From Filomicrobium sp. (GTDB lineage Bacteria > Pseudomonadota > Alphaproteobacteria > Rhizobiales > Hyphomicrobiaceae): a DNA stretch of 8,285 nt. A model generated the notes under the pieces. That model searched no databases. It worked only from the letters and a program-made list of their open reading frames with translations, and had not been told where the DNA came from. This document shows positions 5,894 to 8,285 of this stretch, piece after piece. How positions within the stretch are numbered: the stretch's first letter is position 1; each line of letters opens with the position of its first letter. A program made the translations under genes and the position numbers. Location of the stretch: positions 1 through 8,285 of the forward strand of contig JAJFHK010000082.1 in the NCBI GenBank assembly GCA_021775655.1, read 5' to 3'.

Positions 5894-8285
5894 TCAAAGT
5901 CTTGGATCGACCGGCTCGCACTCAAGTGCAAGAATTGCAAAGACGCATTCGTGCACCCGGCGCAACGGTTCCCGAGCCACAAAACGCAACAGCGACTCTT
6001 CACCAAGCGCGAACTCGCGCATCGCAAGCGACCGCTTCAAGCCCAGACCGCGCCGCCGCAAACGAGCAAGATTGCCTTCAAGATCGTACTCCGGGCCGTA
6101 AATAATGCGCAGATACTCCGAGCCCCGCACCTTGATCGCCGGTTGCACCATGCCGCGCGTGCCGCGCACAGTGAATTCAAGCGGTTTGACCACCATCCCT
6201 TCCCCGCCCCTGCCCGTTTGTTCGAGCCACCATTCGGTCGCCCCCAGACGCTCAGCTTCGCTTGAAAGATCAACGACGCGGTAAGCCGTCGACATCAGAC
6301 TTGGAGAACCTTCGGCGGTAATCAGTCCCAATTCCTGCATGTGCCAAAGGTGGTCGCGATCCATGTGCACCTTACCTTCACTAGCAAGTAGGTGAAACGG
6401 TGCGAACTTATAGTCGTCGAGAGATGCGACAGGCCAGCAGTAGCGTCGGTATGCTTCGACATACTGATCCGCCCGCGCCTTGCGCGACATAAATTCTTCA
6501 AGCAAATCTGACGTTTCCAGCCCGGTTTTACCTGCCTGTTCGAGCAGCGAGACGGCTTCACCAAGACCCGCGGTTGCCGCCGCGCCCGTTGCTGCGTACT
6601 GCTCACGGATCAATGCTTGTGCCTTCGCCGACCATGGCATCAGTTCGGCATCGAGAAGCACCCAGTCGGTTTCAAAACGCGTCCAGAAACCGCACGCATC
6701 CATTGCCTTACGGATACGCTCCAACATCTCCTCGGTGGTTCCTGCATCCGCAAAAAACGATCGCCCCGTGCGCGTAAAGAGTGCGCCCGCATCGCCCGCT
6801 GTGACACCAAACCGGCGCTTGGCCGCGTCCTTGTCGCGGCACACGACGGCTAACGCACGCGACCCCATGTGTTTTTCTTCGATGACGACACGGGCCACAC
6901 CTTCCTTTTCAAAGTAGGCGAATGCTTCGTCGGGATGTTCGAGAAAGCCCTCCCGCATAGATGTCTCGCAAGGTGACATCGTCGGAGGCAAGTGAATGAG
7001 CCACTTTGGATTGATCGCAAACCGGCTCATAACTTCGAGAGCTGCAGCAGCATTTGCTTCCGGCACCTGGATGGTCCGTCCCGCGACGGTCGTTACAATA
7101 CGCTTGCCGATGACGTCATCGAGATCCAGGAGATCATCGTGCATCGCCTGCTGGGAAAGTTCGACACCAGGTCGCGTCGGTGGATGCCCCATGGGCCGGA
7201 TCGGTGGCGAATAAACTTCCGCTGCTGGGACCGAAATGATCTCTTTTTCAGGCCATCTCAGCGCCGTTAGCTTGCCGCCGAACACGCAGCCTGTATCGAT
7301 GCACAGGGTATTGTTGAGCCATTCGGCTTCCGGTACCGGCGTGTGCCCGTAGACCACCGTCGTCTTCCCACGATACTCGGCGGCCCAATTGTAGCGCACC
7401 GGTAATCCAAACTCATCAGTCTCACCGCTGGTCTCTCCATAGAGACAGAATTGACGGATCGCTCCCGACGCACGGCCGAACATATGTTCTTTGATGCCCG
7501 CATGCGCAACAGCGAGCCTGCCACCTTCAAGCCAGGCATGACTGACAAGTCCATCAATGAACTTCTTTACGGTTTGCGTGAACTCCGGCGGCTCGTTTTC
7601 GAGCTGTTTCACCGTAGCTTCGAGTCCATGATTGAGCTTGACGTTGCGTCCGATGAGATAACGCAGCAGCTTGACGTCGTGATTGCCCGGCACACACAAC
7701 GCGTGGCCTTCCGCCACCATCTGCATGACGATCCGCAATACGTCAGGCGAAGCAGGGCCGCGGTCGACGAGATCGCCGACAAACACGGCACGCCGCCCCT
7801 GAGGCGCGGCTGAGACCACACGCCGGTCGTTACCTTCGCCTTGAAGCCGCACCGAATAGCCAATCTTATCGAACAAGCTGATCAGCTCATCGCGGCAGCC
7901 GTGCACATCTCCGATGATGTCAAACGGCCCATGTTCATCTCGGCGGTCGGTCCATAATTTCGTTCGCTCTATTTCGACCGATTCAATCTCGTCGACCGAA
8001 CGGAATTCATGGACATAGCGGAAGCCTTCCTTGTCGATGCGCCTGACGTCTCGCTTCAAGGCGCGCGTTTGATTTCGCACGACGTGTGCACCGAACTGCC
8101 TGTCCGGCCGCTCCCGGTTTTGCTCATGGCAAATGTCTTCGCCAGGATTGATGACGATCGCGACCGCGAGTGCATGATGTGCCCTAGCGAGTTGAACGAG
8201 CCGGGCTCGGTCTTCCTTGCGCACGTTGGTGGCATCGATAACAGCCAGCTTGCGTCTTCTCAGACGTGTCTCCGCAATGTAGTGG
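5894..8285 (-). CDS. pnkp: Polynucleotide kinase-phosphatase / ligase-like RNA repair enzyme, partial (N-terminus beyond right edge)
   Basis: The bacterial Pnkp enzyme heals broken RNA ends: its kinase phosphorylates 5'-OH ends, its phosphatase removes 2',3'-cyclic and 3' phosphates, and its ligase-like domain adenylylates, sealing with Hen1. 796 codons are visible; residue 1 here is the first full codon at the right edge. Residues 1-115 are the kinase C-terminal part, with VIDATNVRKEDR (14-25) and RPDRQFGAHVV (59-69). The P-loop lies outside the window. Residues 119-345 are a calcineurin-like phosphatase: GDVHG (Asp126, His128), GDLVDRG (170-176), GNHD (200-203), AHAG (260-263), YGHTP (312-316). 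Residues about 400-796 are the nucleotidyltransferase domain: EEKHMGSRA with Lys471 as probable adenylylated lysine, LLDAEL (543-548), EGMVVKP (695-701), AIKVRG (716-721). The end VHECVFAILALECEPVDPRL is typical. The family is usually about 850 residues, so 50-90 are missing. GTG 8224 is internal, not the start. The gene lies 252 bases upstream of hisS on the same strand. Confidence 0.95.
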   Translation of the reverse strand, partial: HYIAETRLRRRKLAVIDATNVRKEDRARLVQLARAHHALAVAIVINPGEDICHEQNRERPDRQFGAHVVRNQTRALKRDVRRIDKEGFRYVHEFRSVDEIESVEIERTKLWTDRRDEHGPFDIIGDVHGCRDELISLFDKIGYSVRLQGEGNDRRVVSAAPQGRRAVFVGDLVDRGPASPDVLRIVMQMVAEGHALCVPGNHDVKLLRYLIGRNVKLNHGLEATVKQLENEPPEFTQTVKKFIDGLVSHAWLEGGRLAVAHAGIKEHMFGRASGAIRQFCLYGETSGETDEFGLPVRYNWAAEYRGKTTVVYGHTPVPEAEWLNNTLCIDTGCVFGGKLTALRWPEKEIISVPAAEVYSPPIRPMGHPPTRPGVELSQQAMHDDLLDLDDVIGKRIVTTVAGRTIQVPEANAAAALEVMSRFAINPKWLIHLPPTMSPCETSMREGFLEHPDEAFAYFEKEGVARVVIEEKHMGSRALAVVCRDKDAAKRRFGVTAGDAGALFTRTGRSFFADAGTTEEMLERIRKAMDACGFWTRFETDWVLLDAELMPWSAKAQALIREQYAATGAAATAGLGEAVSLLEQAGKTGLETSDLLEEFMSRKARADQYVEAYRRYCWPVASLDDYKFAPFHLLASEGKVHMDRDHLWHMQELGLITAEGSPSLMSTAYRVVDLSSEAERLGATEWWLEQTGRGGEGMVVKPLEFTVRGTRGMVQPAIKVRGSEYLRIIYGPEYDLEGNLARLRRRGLGLKRSLAMREFALGEESLLRFVAREPLRRVHECVFAILALECEPVDPRL

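Noticed and set aside
6480..6917. Long plus-strand open frames inside pnkp (also inside hisS and hisZ)
   Set aside because: They are antisense to strongly conserved coding sequence and show no family motif; they follow from codon bias on the coding strand.

Overview
The window looks like chromosomal DNA of an alphaproteobacterium, most likely Hyphomicrobiales (Rhizobiales) or a close relative. This rests on three things: the gene order hisS-hisZ-hisG, the divergent alphaproteobacterial type of histidyl-tRNA synthetase (motif 2 reads [19 protein letters not shown]), and a class II cytochrome c' paired with a cytochrome b561. Base composition looks moderately GC-rich. There is no sign of an insertion sequence, prophage, CRISPR array, rRNA or tRNA gene.

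Layout, left to right. At 1-643 (minus) is the N-terminal part of an alpha/beta hydrolase, cut by the window edge. A 225 bp divergent intergenic region (644-868) carries two inverted repeats. At 869-2098 (plus) is a two-gene unit: a periplasmic cytochrome c' and a membrane cytochrome b561. It converges on the next unit with only 18 bp between stop codons. At 2117-5641 (minus), in transcription order, are hisS, hisZ, a possible 30-codon ORF, and hisG. A 252 bp gap (5642-5893) holds a possible 38-codon ORF and a hairpin. At 5894-8285 (minus) is a large bacterial Pnkp RNA-repair enzyme (kinase, phosphatase and ligase-like domains), missing its N-terminus at the right edge.

How the genes work together. 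HisG (short form) and HisZ (a catalytically dead HisRS paralogue) form the ATP phosphoribosyltransferase that starts histidine synthesis. HisS charges tRNA-His with the product. The cluster therefore links histidine supply to histidine use, and places the true HisRS directly beside its regulatory paralogue. The cytochrome pair probably passes electrons between the membrane quinone pool and a periplasmic haem protein, or handles nitric oxide. Pnkp heals and helps seal broken RNA, usually together with the methyltransferase Hen1, which is not in this window and would be expected beyond the right edge.

Most likely to repay attention: the Pnkp gene and its unseen upstream neighbour; the alpha-type HisRS with its implied unusual tRNA-His; and a small ORF that touches the hisZ stop codon at one end and the hisG start codon at the other. 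I see no clearly new multi-gene system.
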